In this document: piece by piece, positions 42,422-54,560 of the stretch | How the letters are laid out: every line of letters starts with the position of its first letter | How positions within the stretch are numbered: position 1 is the first letter of the stretch | DNA from: Schizophyllum amplum | Lineage: Eukaryota; Basidiomycota; Agaricomycetes; Agaricales; Schizophyllaceae | Assembly (NCBI GenBank): GCA_007026445.1 | Contig: VDMD01000084.1 | Span: 1-64,000, forward strand | Direction of reading: 5' to 3' | Length of the DNA: 64,000 nucleotides | Notes under the pieces: model-generated | Told to the model about the DNA's origin: nothing | The model's database searches: none | What the model saw: the letters and a program-made list of their open reading frames with translations, nothing else | Made by a program: the position numbers and the translations under genes

Positions 42422-43551
42422 GGGGATGGGAGTGAAGGAGCAGGGACGGTGGCCGTGCGACTGATTCGCAGATTCTTCCCAGGCGCTCACGCGCCGCTCC
42501 CGTGATCATGACGTTTAAGGCGCGCTATGCTATTGCTCGTTGGCAGACATCCCCCGAAAGTACAGAGGAAGAGAAATGTACATTGAGATGTTACACAATA
42601 TAGAAGGTGTGAGTTATCGCGGAGATGAGAAATACGTGTGGGAAGATAAAGACGACAGAGCAACAACAGCAGAACACCATTTGAGCAACATAATGGTGGG
42701 TATGGACCGGTTCGGAAAGACGTCAAAGGGGATGGGGACGGTAGCATGCAGGTGGTGTGTATGGCACTTGAGAGGGAAGGGTGTGGATGGGGACGATCAC
42801 GAACACGTATAGGTTGGAGCATCGGACGCTGAAATTGCTTAGAACATGCCGAGCAACGGAGGATGAAGAACGCACCAATGATGTATGCCCCGCAACAATG
42901 TCATACCCACGCATCACCAATAAACGCTGAGCGTACGGGGCATTGCCCAGAAATGCGGCTATAGTCAACACAGGGGGGACAAGGCATAGCGGGGGATCAC
43001 GCACCGAGATATCACTGCATGAGGCCAATACGAGGGAAGGAGCGTCCTAAACGCATTAATCGTGCGGGCATCCTCGTCTAAAGGACTGCGCAGCGTCGTG
43101 CCGAGGTGCGCGACGCGGTCGTCCTGCAAGAAGAGCCTTAGCGGATCGTCACTCAACGCACATACCTTCGCGGTAGTAGTTGAGGGCCCGCCGACCTCAA
43201 CAGGCCTACGACTCGCTCCCACTTGCTTTGCCTTCGCCCGTTCGCCAAACGCTCAGCGCGGAATCGTGAAGTATCCTGCAGAGAACCAACTTCCAAGGAG
43301 CACAAGGCAAATTATATCCATGTTAGGTGGAGTAAAATAGCGCAAGGGCATACCATCACGACTCGTTGAGGAACGAAGACTCAGATGGCAGTTCGGGAAA
43401 AGACAGGGAAAAGGGCCCGACCGTGACGAAACGCGTTTGCTCGGGAGGTCACGTGACGAATGTTCGACTCCTCGCATCGCCGTTAAATTCAACTCTTTAT
43501 CGGCAGTAAAAACACGCATAGAGCAGATCATCTATCTACTTGGTTCATCCC
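42422..43551. other. Intergenic, one coding-like frame
   Basis: The first 90 bases upstream of copy B match the flank of copy A. A minus-strand frame at 42965-43222 has an ordered stretch (LRLFLQDDRVAHLGTTLRSP...) that may be an exon of an unrecognised gene. A block GGTCACGTGACGAATGTTCG at 43446-43465 resembles the one at 15.47 kb. Confidence 0.35.
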
Positions 43552-44300
43552 TCACTGATAAGTACTGCTTGTCGTTATTCTAGCTATCCCGAGTTCAACA
43601 GCGCGCTTCAAAAATATTTCCATCAACTGGTCGGCGGTGACCGCGACCTGATTCGCCACATGTATCTTGAGCACAGTAGACCGGGGCCTAATATTGCGCC
43701 ACTGCTGAGGGTCACCCAGCGAGCAGACATGTACTTCGCAAAGCCGAGGGAACGCTTCCATCATGAGTTCAATCCGCTTAGGGCCGTGCGGATCCCCCGG
43801 AATCTGAAGTAGCCCGAAGAAGCGCAAGTCCAAGCCTCCCGGGATGAACACCCGCTGAACAGGCACGGTCAGCTCGTAAACAAGCGTACGGCAGCGTTTA
43901 AGATGCTGAAGTTTTTGGCAGAGCAGGCGCAGAGGGTCGGTCTCCCAGGGTGCGGGGCGGCTGGTGCTGATCTTGATCTTCACGCCGCGGATTTCATGGC
44001 GGTGGCGGCCGCAAATGTGGTCAACTCGGTCGAGTTCGGTGTCGACGCTGGAAGCGTTCCTGTCGTACGGGAAGAGGTAAAAATTGAGCGTAACGCCATA
44101 GGGCCTCCTATCAGTGGTCGTGCAAAGCGCGGAGAAGAGGGGTTCGGAGGCTTGTGTGGAACTGGCTGTCGAGAATGAGGCGGAGGATACGGTTGATGAG
44201 GTCCACGGAAGGGCGGCGGTCGTATTGTCGTCCGTGATGATAACCCATCTCGACGACTCGGAGTGCTCGGAGTGCTCGGAGGCGATGGGCTGCCGAGAGC
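43552..44300 (-). pseudogene. Leucine-rich-type protein, C-terminal part, frame breaks
   Basis: From the TGA at 43552-43554 an open frame runs back to about 44,100 with leucine-rich-type segments (LRLLCQKLQHLKRC, LDLRFFGLLQIPGD, FPRLCEVHVCSL). Further upstream the more convincing coding signal (YDRRPSVDLINRILRLIL...) is in another frame, and no clean intron joins them, so either an intron was missed or there is a frameshift. An F-box exon was not found. It resembles the C-terminal exon of F-box/leucine-rich proteins, but is not close to the others here. Confidence 0.4.
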
Positions 44301-46021
44301 GCCGCCTAATGCCTAAGAGCCAGTCAGATGTGGGTGCAGGCCTGCAGCCGAGTCACTCACCATTTGCTCGACATAGAGCGGTCGTGGGCGAGACGGGCGC
44401 AGAGAAACAGAATGAGAAGCACATTTAGTGGCAACGCCGCCGTCTTGTCCGCGGATGACAGTGGGAAGTTACCTGCGAAGGAGAGAAGCAGCGTTTGGAA
44501 GGGAATGAAACACGATATATGGAAGTGCAAAGACCCTCCAGCCCGGAAACAAAAGGAAGCCCGCTTTTGGAACAATGAAACGAGGACCATTCGTACGAGC
44601 TCACCTGTAGTAGCGAGTGAGTTCAACGTTACGCTTCATATCGTATTCGCTTAGAAGCGTCAGCGCTCGGCGTCCGAGGCTGGATGAGGTGGATTGTGGC
44701 GAGCCGTGAGTAGTGGTGGAGCCAAAGTTATACGCTTAGATCGCCATAGCACATCTCTTGAATGCAAAAGTCAGTGTAGAATGCGTCTATACCTAAGGGA
44801 TGACGCACAATAGGGATGGCTATTTGAGAGTATTCAGACGCGGTGATGACCGAGACACGATCAGAGGAGGTGGTGACTGGGATACGATGCAACGGTGCTA
44901 GACTGATTCGGCGGCCATATGCATTCACGCGCCGAAGCGCCAAAGCTCGAGCGGGGAGCTATTCAATCGATTGAGAGTTGTCTTGCGATGAACTGAAGGA
45001 TGGCTGGTTAGACAACAAGAGCTCGACACCGCAGGATCGGACGTACCAAGACCCATCCCCCCGCAGTACGCCTTGGGGAAGTCAGTCACGCATCTCAGTC
45101 AGTCGAGCAGCGAATCCTTCTAGAGCCGTTCGCGCTCGAGTACTGAGTGCCCTGAAGACAAGATATGGGGAAAGCGCCTTTGAGGGTATGACGGGAAGAG
45201 GCAGTCGCCTCAGACCTCGAATTCTCGTATCCCATGATTGAGTCGCGCGAGATGAACGAGTAAGACGAGAGTGCTGAGGGACAGATAGTTGAAGTTTGAG
45301 ATATAGAGTCCGTCGTAGCGAGAGTACGCGAGGATATAAGTCTTATGGAAGGAAGAGCGTCAGCCATCTGCAAGACGTATGAGATAAAAACGCACTTACA
45401 CGAGACATGTAAGTATTCATGGGAAATTTTATCTGCCGTTCGCGGCACCCGTGTCCCTGAAGCGCGGGACATCTGCGCGCTGAGACGGCGATTGACTGGT
45501 CACTGAATCAGTTTGAATTTCGTTCCGATTTTTCGCACTTCGGACCAGCCAGAAGAGCGTTTACAGTAGTAGCAGTTGCCAGAGCACAGTAATTCGTAGA
45601 AGCGCAAGAGAAACGAGGAGCCGGAGGCGCAGACGGCAGACATGACGGATCGAGTGAGAGTCAAGCCCCTCAGGCTATCGGGCCGGCGTTAGACGAGACG
45701 CGTGACGTGACATGTAGTGCGGTATCTTCCGCATTTTCCTTGCCGTTACTCTTCGATCTTGTCCATTTCGCCACTTCTCCATCCGTCGACAATAGCACCT
45801 CTATGGAATCTCTAGAAACACCTTCTGAAACGCAGGCTCTTCCGCGTCATCGCTGCTTTGCTATTGTCTCCGGATGAAGCCTTTTGTTCTGGATCCCTCG
45901 CCGCGTTCGTGCCATGACCCTCCGTTGGGCCTGCATTTGAAATGCAGTGCCGAGCTCCCCGCTCTTAAAGCACGAATGAGCTGATTCCCTCTTCCCATTG
46001 TCTCGCTTCTAAGTTGCTGTC
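44301..46021. other. Intergenic, nothing firm
   Basis: Minus-strand frames at 44357-44626, 44728-44943 and 45095-45472 were examined; the second is rather ordered but lacks motif or neighbours. Upstream of the next gene, GCGTGACGTGACATGTAG at about 45704 carries CRE-like TGACGTGA. Confidence 0.35.
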
Positions 46022-47958
46022 ATGTCTCTCCGCGAGCGCCATCCTCTCGACATCGCCGAAATACTCGGCATCGTGCTCGACACCGTCGCCAACTTCAACA
46101 ATTACGATCCTACGGATGCTGGACAGGCGATTCATCGTGCGCGATGCAAGAATCTCATGCACGCTGCCCTCGTTAATCGGTTCTGGCATGACATCGCCCG
46201 CGAGAGGCTGTGGGCGAACGTCGACTTGCTGACTGTTCTCAAACTGTTGCCGCATGACGCATGGCATTTCTACAACGTCAGTCCCACTTACTTTGGTTTG
46301 TGGCGCTTTACTTGTGCCGGTGCTCTCTGGGATCGCTCATCGACACCGTTCGTCAGCATTCCGCCGTCAAGCAAATGGGCATAAAGATGCGGGACTTTGC
46401 GCGCCATCGCCATAGATGGCCGAACACATGGAGCCATCAACGGCGCAGCGTCGCGGATCCGACATTCGTACGTCTGCTTTGCTTGTCGTCATGCTCCCTG
46501 ATTGTGGTGCTCACTTCTCGACCACAACAGGCCCTCACCCGACCGATCCGCGACGAGGAATGGCGCGGCCTCCTCCGCTACACACGCTACATCAAGACCC
46601 TGCGCATCAATTTCAAGGATGGAAGCGACGATAACCAAGCCCCCGAGCTTGACAACGTCGCACTGAACCAGAAGGTGGTCTTCAACGCTATCGCCAGAAA
46701 TCTGCCCACAGTGCGCGTCTTTCCCAAACTCGAGAGCCTCATTGTGCACGAGCTTCATGAGAATGCGGCAGCGCTGCGTTTTGTGTACACAGGCACCTCG
46801 TCTGTTGCGCCGGCGCCGGTCACCGCGCCTCGCCTCAAACTCTGGTTCTGCGGGCACTCTGGCCAGATGTGCAACATTACGAAGCGCGTCATTGTCGACT
46901 GTATCCTAACTCTGAGTGCTCGAGGCGCCTTCGAGCTCACAGAGCTTTTTCTGGCTGACGAGCCGATCGACGCGTTGGTTGATGACTCCGACTCCTCCGA
47001 TTCGGATGACTACGACGAAGGCGAGGGCGACGAGTACGGCGATGATGGCGCCTTTTCCGATGCCCTACGTGCTTGCCACCAGCTACGGCGACTCAAGACG
47101 TGCGTTCTGGGGCCCGTATCGCTGGTCGGCATTTCTGAGCTGCCTAGATTGGGGGAACTGGCCTTATCCACCCATGGTATCGCAATCTTTCTCGCGGACT
47201 ACGCACCGAAGGCAAGCGAGTTCCGCGCCACGGCTTTTCGCTCCGTCCGCTCGCTTCAGTTCTATGACGACTCCGAGTCGTCGATCAGCTTCGCATATCT
47301 GGCTGACCTCATTTCTGTGCGCAGCAGTCGCTGGCGGCTCGAAACGTTCCACTGCGACACCGTCATTGACGTCGTCGTCGAGGAATTAGAGGAACATGTC
47401 AGCATGGTCCCAAAGCTGATCTCCGACCACGTCCATATGGATACACTGAAGAGCCTGCGGCTGACGCTTGCGTCGCTCGAGCTCAAGCCTAGTGACGTGC
47501 CGTTCGATGCCGTCCTCTTACGTCTCCTCGAGTTCTCCCGCCTCGAAGAGCTGGTCGTGCGCAATGGTGACGAGACGGGCGCCCTGTTACACCCAACGCC
47601 GCTCACCACGGATCAGGTGCGCACCATCGCGCTCAGCTTTCGCGGTATCCGAAAACTCGGACTGGGCCTTTCAGCTCCCCTGAGCGCGCTCTCTGCCTTT
47701 GCTGAGCACTGTCCGCGCCTCTCGCATCTGCAGATCCGCCCAGATCGAGACAACGGTCTACTTCCGGGAAGCTCTGCGGCAAGTTTGGCGCCGCATCATC
47801 ACATCATTGGATGCTCGTTTTATATGGCTAGATCTCAGTATGAGACTCTCTTCATGGGGACACATCCGACACACGCTGCGGCGCAAGCGTTTATGAGACG
47901 GACGTTCCCGCGGGCGGTTTTCGAACACGAAAGCGAGATGCTGTTGGACTTCGACTGA
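46022..47958 (+). CDS. F-box-like protein, close paralogue of the 14.8 kb gene
   Basis: Exons 46022-46276, 46357-46467 and 46531-47958, all phase 0, give 597 residues. The first exon has the F-box-like pattern (LDIAEILGIVLDTVANF..., VNRFWHDIARERLWANVDLL). Exon 2 (HSAVKQMGIKMRDF...) matches that of the 14.8 kb gene. Exon 3 starts ALTRPIRDEEWRGLLRYTR and shares most of its leucine-rich-type segments with that gene, ending LGLGLSAPLSALSAFAEHCP. The acidic insert is short (Asp/Ser/Glu-rich, residues about 272-296) against some 120 residues in the other. Expected role is SCF substrate receptor; the target is unknown. Confidence 0.85.
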
Positions 47959-48117
47959 ATACAACTAGAAGCGGACGGGAACGAAGGGGAGGAACAGTGA
48001 TGGCGGCGCGAAATGGCTTCCAAATTCTCTCGATAAATAAACTGAACTTGACTGAGATATACCGTTTTCAAGTCGACGGCCGTGATGGCACCAACTTGTA
48101 TACGTAGTACGCCTCAG

Positions 48118-48472
48118 ATTTGCGGCGGCGGAGCAGGTGCGCATCATCACCATTAGCTTCCCGGATATCCGCAAGCTCGGCTTCCGGGGCTCTCGGCTCC
48201 TCTGAGTGCGTTGGCAGCTTTTGCGGAACACTGTACTCATCTCTCGCATCTTCAACTATTTCCATTCCTGGACGACGGTCTTCTTCAGTGGAAAGCCCTA
48301 CTGCAAGCTCCTTAGGGGTTGTCGAGAAGGATTTTTGGTGGGCCCAGGCCCGATATATGACACAGCACAGCGGTATATGCAGTGGAAGGTTCCGGGCGTG
48401 GTCTTAGTACACCGCCGCAGAATGCTTTTAGACTGCGAGACTGGGTACGACTATCCACCTTTCGTGGTGTAG
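48118..48472 (+). pseudogene. C-terminal fragment of an F-box-like gene
   Basis: In broken frames this reads AAEQVRIITISFPDIRKLG, then leucine-rich-type sequence, then REGFLVGPGPIYDTAQRY and VHRRRMLLDCETGYDYPP. It is more like the end of the gene at 14.8-12.4 kb than the end of its immediate neighbour at 46.0-48.0 kb, which lacks the VHRRRMLLD ending. So it is a remnant of a second, formerly adjacent gene or a copy brought in by recombination. Confidence 0.75.
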
Positions 48473-49632
48473 TGGACTGTGGCACGGTGTGACCTGTGTA
48501 CGGTGGACCCATTGTAGTTCATCTGATACTAATTCACTAGCTATACATTGACTGCCACTGCCAAGGCTTATGCTTTGAATGCAGCGCAGAGCCTCTAGAG
48601 ACAGCCAGAGAGATCACCGGCATGAAAGTTGAACATGCTATCACATGATCGGCGCCGCGTGTCATTCTCGCGTGCCGTCCCCTTCTTGTCCTGAACTCCC
48701 ATCTCCCAAGCTCTGCCATACATACTGTGGCCGCCGGCCCGCAAATGCAATGTCGTTCTGCATCTTTAAGCTTTACCAGTTCTAGTTACTCCCCAGATGC
48801 ACGATGTACCTGCGCGGCAACCCCTGCACCGCATCTCTGGCCCTGATCCAATGACCGCTCGCGCTGCTCGATAAAGCCTGCGGAGATTCCAGAGGCGAAA
48901 GCGAGGATACAGTCTGCTGGACCTCAAGAGAGGCTCTGTAATGACAGGGGTAGCCCCGCTTCAGATGACTCGGATACGTGGAGGCCGATGCCTCAGGCCT
49001 ATGCGAAGGCATAGTCGCAGGTGCGTGGTCCCCGTCCTTGCCATGACTTACGCGCTGACTGCGTTTCGTGCTCAGTGAGCGATCATCTGCTCGCTGTAAG
49101 GCGGACTGTACCCCTCAGCGAGCACGACGGCCGTGCACTGGAAGACGTCTCGTCGATGACAGGCTGCCCGTGCGCTCTTCGTCGTGTCGTGATCGACGAC
49201 GTCTGATCAATCCTTTCAGACGTTCAAGACCTCCTCCAAGCGTGTCTATCCTCAAAGTCTACCGGTACCCTCCATCCTCCTTCCATGTCAGAGCCCCGCA
49301 TGACTTCGTCGCCCGTCCCCTCTTGCTGCTTTATTGCGTTGTCGCCCATCTTCATCCCCTCCTATCATCTTCGTCCCGTACATCTTGCTGCGTCATTCAT
49401 CGCCTACCTCGAGATTTGCCGAACACGAAGTCTTGAATATGCGACGGCGATGTCCCCTCGTTCACTTCATAAGGATTGCATACGTCGCTGTAGCATGATC
49501 TGATCTTATTGTCTGTCCGCCTTCATTCCCATTCCCCGCCCTCCCGTGCTTCTTGACCCCGCGAATAACTACGCTCTCATGCACGTACATGCAATATTAT
49601 CTTCATTTAACACAATCCAGATTGATGTTTGG
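48473..49632. other. Intergenic, nothing firm
   Basis: Minus-strand frames at 48537-48719 and 48782-49012 and plus-strand frames to 49503 have no motif. A sequence AACATGCTATCACATGATC near 48632 echoes the CACATG blocks upstream of other genes here. Confidence 0.35.
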
Positions 49633-49960
49633 AAGCCGCCGAGCGCTTACGCGCCAACGTCACGATCATGAAGCGGTGAAAGCGCCTGAGGCAATGCTGC
49701 TCTGTTTTTCCTTCTTCCTTCTCACCTCCATAGCCCGACCTTACTCTCATCGTCAGCAGCAGCTCCAGTGAGTTGTACCTTCGCCCTATACGCGCGACGA
49801 TTGCTAACCTTCATCACAGCTCGTCCCCGCCGTCGTACCGCCCGGCGCCTAGTATGGCTAGCAACGAATACACGCCGCTGCACATCAAACCCGACCGCAC
49901 AACCTCCCCAATCACGGCCGCCGCTATCGTCATCTACGAGGAAGGCCGTTCTCGTCATCT
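49633..49960 (+). pseudogene. N-terminal fragment of the membrane-protein family (copy D)
   Basis: This segment duplicates the promoter, first exon and start of exon 2 of copy C (50105-50400). It begins at the shared word GAGCGCTTACGCGCCAACGT, has a first exon ending in CAGCAGCAGCTCCA before GTGAGT (49769), and a second exon from 49820 (SPPSYRPAPSMASNEYTPL...). After about 120 bases the match ends at a short direct repeat of GTCATCTACGAGGAAGG. Its first exon has no good ATG in frame. It is a tandem partial duplicate. Confidence 0.65.
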
Positions 49961-50225
49961 ACGAGGAAGGTGGCCGTTACTGTCTCTTGAAACTGGCTCG
50001 CCTCCCCCGGCTCCTTGTCCTTGCGTACTTCTGGACCGCCGCAACGTCCCTAGCATCACGCATATACACGCCGTGTGGCCACCTCTTGATACAAAGCCAA
50101 ATAGGCGCCGTCGAGCGCTTACGCGCCAACGTAATCATCACGCGGCGACGGCGCAAGAGCGCCTGAAAAAGCGCTGCACGTCAGCCGCGCGGCACTTTTT
50201 CTTCTTCTTCTTCTTTCTCACTCCC

Positions 50226-51902
50226 ATGACCTACCCGTATCCTCATCGATACACGAGTCAGCAGCAGCTCCAGTGAGTGGAAACCTTTGCCATCCACGCA
50301 ATGCTTGCTGACCTTCATCGCAGCTCGCCTCCACCATCGTACCACTCGGCGTCCGGTATGCCCAATAACGAATACACACCGCTGTACACCAAACCCGACC
50401 GCCCGACGTCCCCGTGGAGAGTTGTCGTCCCGGCCATCGTTGGGATGGTGACTCTCACCGTGTGCACTATCATCGTACTGTGCAACGCCCACTCTGCGGC
50501 ACCGCCGAAGCCGCAGCCGAAGCCGCCCATCCAGTCGCCGCCGAGGGTCCCGGTCGAGCCCCTGCCATCGTTCCCGGACAAGCTGCCGCCGGTTGAGCCA
50601 GATATGTACTGGGTGCTGCCCCTTGTGCCGGACACGTACTGCATGGGGTACGGGACGCGGGCGTACACGGCGGAGCTGTACATTGAGGCCGTCGCGATGC
50701 AGGATTGGCACAGGATCTGCGTCGAGGGGGCGCCGGAGGTGGAGGTGTCGGGGAAGATCGCGAAGCGGCCGGCGTGGTGTGATCGGGACGAGGTGCGTTC
50801 GCTTGGTCGGCTGTTGTGTTCGTCAGATAAGGCTGACACGGGAGTATTCAGGACGATGCTGTTATTGGGCACTGGGTCGTCGATCACGACGAGCCCGAGT
50901 GCATCAGCAGCTGGGGCAGGGTTGACGATAAGGTGCGATTCTGCTTCCTCCTTGCTGTGTCGTTGCTCACTTATTAATTCTTCTAGGGCTGCACGTCGGA
51001 CGCTTCGGGCATGCGCGTACGTTTTCTTCCTGAGTCCTATGACTTATTTGCATCTCTTTAGCGTTGGCCTCATTCGCGCACTCCTCCTTGTCGCTGCCTC
51101 GGCATCAGTACCCGTCCCTTAACCCCTTCCCTTGCCGCCAATCTCCTTCCTCAAATCGTCCCATTTTAGGCACCTTCACCGGCATCTTACTCTCTTCATT
51201 TCTACCGACGCTTTCTCCATCTCGTCATGCTCCGCCTTTTCCATATCATATTGCTCACCCTCACACAGAAATACGAGGCTCGTCTCTTCGGGCGCCTCGA
51301 GGGCGGCGCCTGGCGCGACATGTGCCGCCGCACGCCCGCTATCGTGCACGGCAAGAAGTTCCCTGGCGCGATGAGGTGCGCTGATAGGGTGAGTTTTACC
51401 TCTCCCTGTTTATCGTTCGCTTGTCGTCCGTCGTTCGCTTGTCGTTCTTCGTCATTCGCTTGTCGTCCGTCGGCGGTCGCTGTCGTTCCTCGTCGCCTGT
51501 TTCTTGTAGTACCTCGTCTATGGTGTGACTTCCGCGTCGAGATGATTTGTCCTCTTATCTCGATGCGCTTCTTCGCCTTCTTCCTCTCCAGGCTTCGTTC
51601 TCCTCGCGCCCCGGCTTCACCTTCCACGCACCCGTTATGATTCCGCCTCTCCGATTTCATACTTCGTCATCCTCTCTCGTTCTGCACTTCTTTCGTGCTC
51701 CGTCGTCCTATTTCTGTCTTCCCATTCCGGTCCAGTTTCTGCGCGCTCGGTGTTCGTTTGCGACTGCGCTGTAATTTCACGCAACCTTTCCGACCTGCTT
51801 GCTGCCGCAGAGTTCCCGCTGAGACATCACTCCTAACGCGCTTAACAGGAGAGAGATGGGAAATGGGGCGCGTGGGATCTGGAAGACGAGACTTGTGCTT
51901 GA
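50226..51902 (+). CDS. Uncharacterised single-pass membrane protein (copy C), intact
   Basis: Six exons, 50226-50272, 50324-50792, 50852-50932, 50987-51016, 51269-51388 and 51849-51902, all join in phase to give 266 residues. A short cytoplasmic start ends NEYTPLYTKPDR. A membrane helix follows (VVVPAIVGMVTLTVCTIIVL, residues about 45-65), then a Pro-rich stalk (PPKPQPKPPIQSPP) and an ectodomain: YWVLPLVPDTYCMGYGTRAY, DWHRICVEGAPE, RPAWCDRD, HWVVDHDEPECISSW, GCTSDASGM, LFGRLEGGAWRDMCRRTP and the end GKWGAWDLEDETCA. At least six conserved Cys suggest disulfides. No catalytic motif is visible. Copies A, B and D in this window belong to the same family. Confidence 0.8.
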
Positions 51903-52325
51903 GCGGTGGGCGGTGCTGAACGTTTCCCTCATGTTCTTTGCAATCTGTACGGCGTTGAATGAATACTGGGCTCGCTGATTTCTACGATTTGACGTGACCT
52001 GATTTGACGACGATTAAGTATTCTGAAGAGGCCCGCTGTAGGTCAGCTTGAAGATGTCTGCAAGTCCTGTCATGTGGCTCAACACCATAGCTCCAGCTCA
52101 TTGGCGGAGCGCCAAGGGACTGTTACTTGATCGCGAGTCTACGCTGTGCGGGTACTGTTCATTCTCGAATTGCGCACGTGACCGTGTTGCTCACGGGCCG
52201 CAAGAACTTGAAGACGCGCGTGGCATGCACGAAGCTTGCGCGAGGCCCTCATCTGCGCCATATCCGCCGTACGCCCTTCCTCAGACTCTTTTCTTGCAGT
52301 ATAGTTGTACTGAATCGACACGCAG
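51903..52325. other. Intergenic, nothing recognised
   Basis: Promoter region of the gene that follows. No clear TATA box; the leader is not repeated elsewhere in the window. Confidence 0.35.
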
Positions 52326-53712
52326 ATGCACGAGGCGCTGCAGATCTCAGACATCCTCGGTCTCATCCTGGACGACGATGCGTTGCAGGCAGCAGATGTC
52401 ATTCGATGCGCGCTTGTTTGTCCTCTCTGGCGCGATATGGCCGTTTTGAAGCTATGGCAAGACGTCAACATCAAGCATCTTTTTCGCTTGCTACCCAAAG
52501 GTATTCTGGATGCGCCCGACACGGCGAGCGATTGCGTGAGTCCCTCATACTCATATACCATCGTTAACGGTCCACCCTGAATTTACCCACTGACCGCTCG
52601 GCGCTGACCACATCCTCAAGGGTCAAGCTCCGCCCCCCGCTCTGAAATTTTTCTTTGGGCATGCAACGTGCGTCAGGCGCCTCACGGTAAACCTGAGCAT
52701 CATTGCCGAAACCGAGCAACAGTCCATTGCTTCTCTCGCTTTTGGACAGATTGTCTTTCCCTCACTTCAGCATCTTGTTATAGAAGACTACCCACAGATC
52801 GGCCGGACTGACTTAGTCCCCGAATTCATCCGTTTTCTTCTTAACGACCGCACCCATTCTCGCGAGGATGGTGATATTCATGCCCAGGACCACGCCCCCG
52901 CCGCCCTCCGCATCTTCGAGGCGAAGGATATCCCCATATCCGATGTTCTCAGCGTTTTGCGTCTACCTCGCGCGAGCGGGTCGCAGGCTGTTCGCGTCAC
53001 CGAAGAGATCCCCGACTCGGATACCCTCTTGTCTATCTCTCGCGGGTTGCGCGAGGCGATGGACCCGCGCACGCTCCGCGAGGTCACCGTCACCCGCACG
53101 TGCCGATACGGGTCGACAACCGTGCCGTTGTCCCTCGCGCACCTCGAGCCGCTCTCCTCCTTCCGCCGCCTCACGTGCGTGGAGTTTACCAATGCGGGGG
53201 TCGCGGCTTTGAGTGACGCAGACTGCGCGCGGTGCGCGGCGTGGTGGCCGCAGTTGCGCCGTTTTGCGATAGAGACTCAGACCCGGCAGACATGCACGCT
53301 CGGGGCAGTTGAAGCGTTTGCGCGTGGATGCCCGCGTCTCGAGTACCTGTCGCTGCCTTTGACCACGGTGGTGTTCAGAGGAGACAGCGTCCCGCGGCTT
53401 CCTGCACGCACAGCGGCGCCTGCGATGACCATTTGTATCCAAGATCCAGAAGTAGTTCTTTCAAGCATTGGCGCGGATCAGTGGAGGGATCCGGGGTACC
53501 AGGTGGCGAGGAAGATATTCATTGAGAGGCTTGCTGAGTACCTTCTCGCACTATTCTCTAATATGTCACATATTTGTCAGGGCGGGACGACGGAAATTGG
53601 TCAGCGGTTCAGCGTCTTTGAACCGGGCGAGGAGCGCGGGATATGGCAAGAGTTCGCTGCTGCATTGGCAGAGGTGAAGGGGCGAGCTGGGCATCTGGGA
53701 GAGAGCACGTAG
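52326..53712 (+). CDS. Divergent F-box-like protein, two exons
   Basis: Exons 52326-52535 and 52621-53712, phase 0, give 433 residues. The start MHEALQISDILGLILDDD... with CALVCPLWRDMAVLKLWQDV (residues 1-50) is the common Agaricomycete F-box-like pattern. The second exon has leucine-rich-type segments (VRRLTVNLSI, LQHLVIEDYP, FRRLTCVEFTNAGV, CPRLEYLSLPLTT) and a C-terminal helical part. The single 85-base intron and the lack of the EW..(L/M)RYTR motif set it apart from the other F-box genes in the window. Target unknown; SCF role inferred from the F-box. Confidence 0.8.
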
Positions 53713-54560
53713 GGCATATTTTCACGGCGGATTGAAGACCGCGTCCGACTCGTTGACATTGGTCATAACGATAGATTTTCTCTGTCGAGCGAAGCAGAAG
53801 GACGGAGGTGCGCCCGGCTTCAGGCTGGACTCAAAGATCAGAGAGCCCCCAGGATACGCACGACGATTGGTATGGCGAATGAGGTCTGTAAAATTCGAAT
53901 GATGGACAAGGCCCTCAAGGACAAGGATCGGCAGCCGGACCGAGCCACCGCCGCTTGCTTCCGACCACCACTCAGTCACCTTATTTTTCCTCCTGTGAGC
54001 ATCGGTACACCACGTCGTTCGATATGTAAAACGCACCTCACAACATTTCCTCGACGCGCGATCTGACAGCGTACACCAATCTCAGCTCGTCTCAACATGG
54101 GGGCGATGTGCTCTTCTTGGCGCTTTTTATTGACACCGCGTTCTGCGGGTTTGGGCCTTCGAGCGTCGCCGCTGAATGCATCGTGCGAAGGCTCTGTTGC
54201 CTTCTACCCGAGTCCGCGGCGTTTCGCGGTGTTGGCCGTTCGTCGGGTTCTGACCTGCCCTCAAGTGCAGCGGACGTAAGTAAATGATGACGGCGCTTGT
54301 GCGCCTGTCCTCACTACTTTTTTCTCTATTCACGTTGACTGCCGGATACAACACGTAGACTGCGCTGCAAATGTCGGATGCGCGGTCATTCAAGTTGGAA
54401 GCGCGCTCGTCTGAGTCAGATGTGCAATCATTCGAGTCTCGAGGGACAGGCCAGAAACAGGCAATTGTCGGGCCTACTCTATTATCTGACCTGCTTCTCA
54501 CGAATGACTCGCCAGTCCTCCGAGGGTGGGTCGCGCCGCAGCTCTCGCAAAGTAATCAAC
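53713..54560. other. Upstream region of the DUF6535 gene
   Basis: Contains the conserved words GACCTGCCCTCAAGTGCAG at 54252-54270, part of a block also found upstream of the F-box genes at 57.6 and 60.1 kb. A 77-codon frame from 54371 (MSDARSFKLEARSSES...) could be an alternative first exon of the next gene. Confidence 0.4.

Noticed and set aside
43540..43812. 90-codon plus-strand frame
   Set aside because: It runs antisense to the leucine-rich-type frame, which has the better-ordered sequence.
45095..45472. 125-codon minus-strand frame as a gene
   Set aside because: No motif, no splice support and no similarity to anything else in the window.
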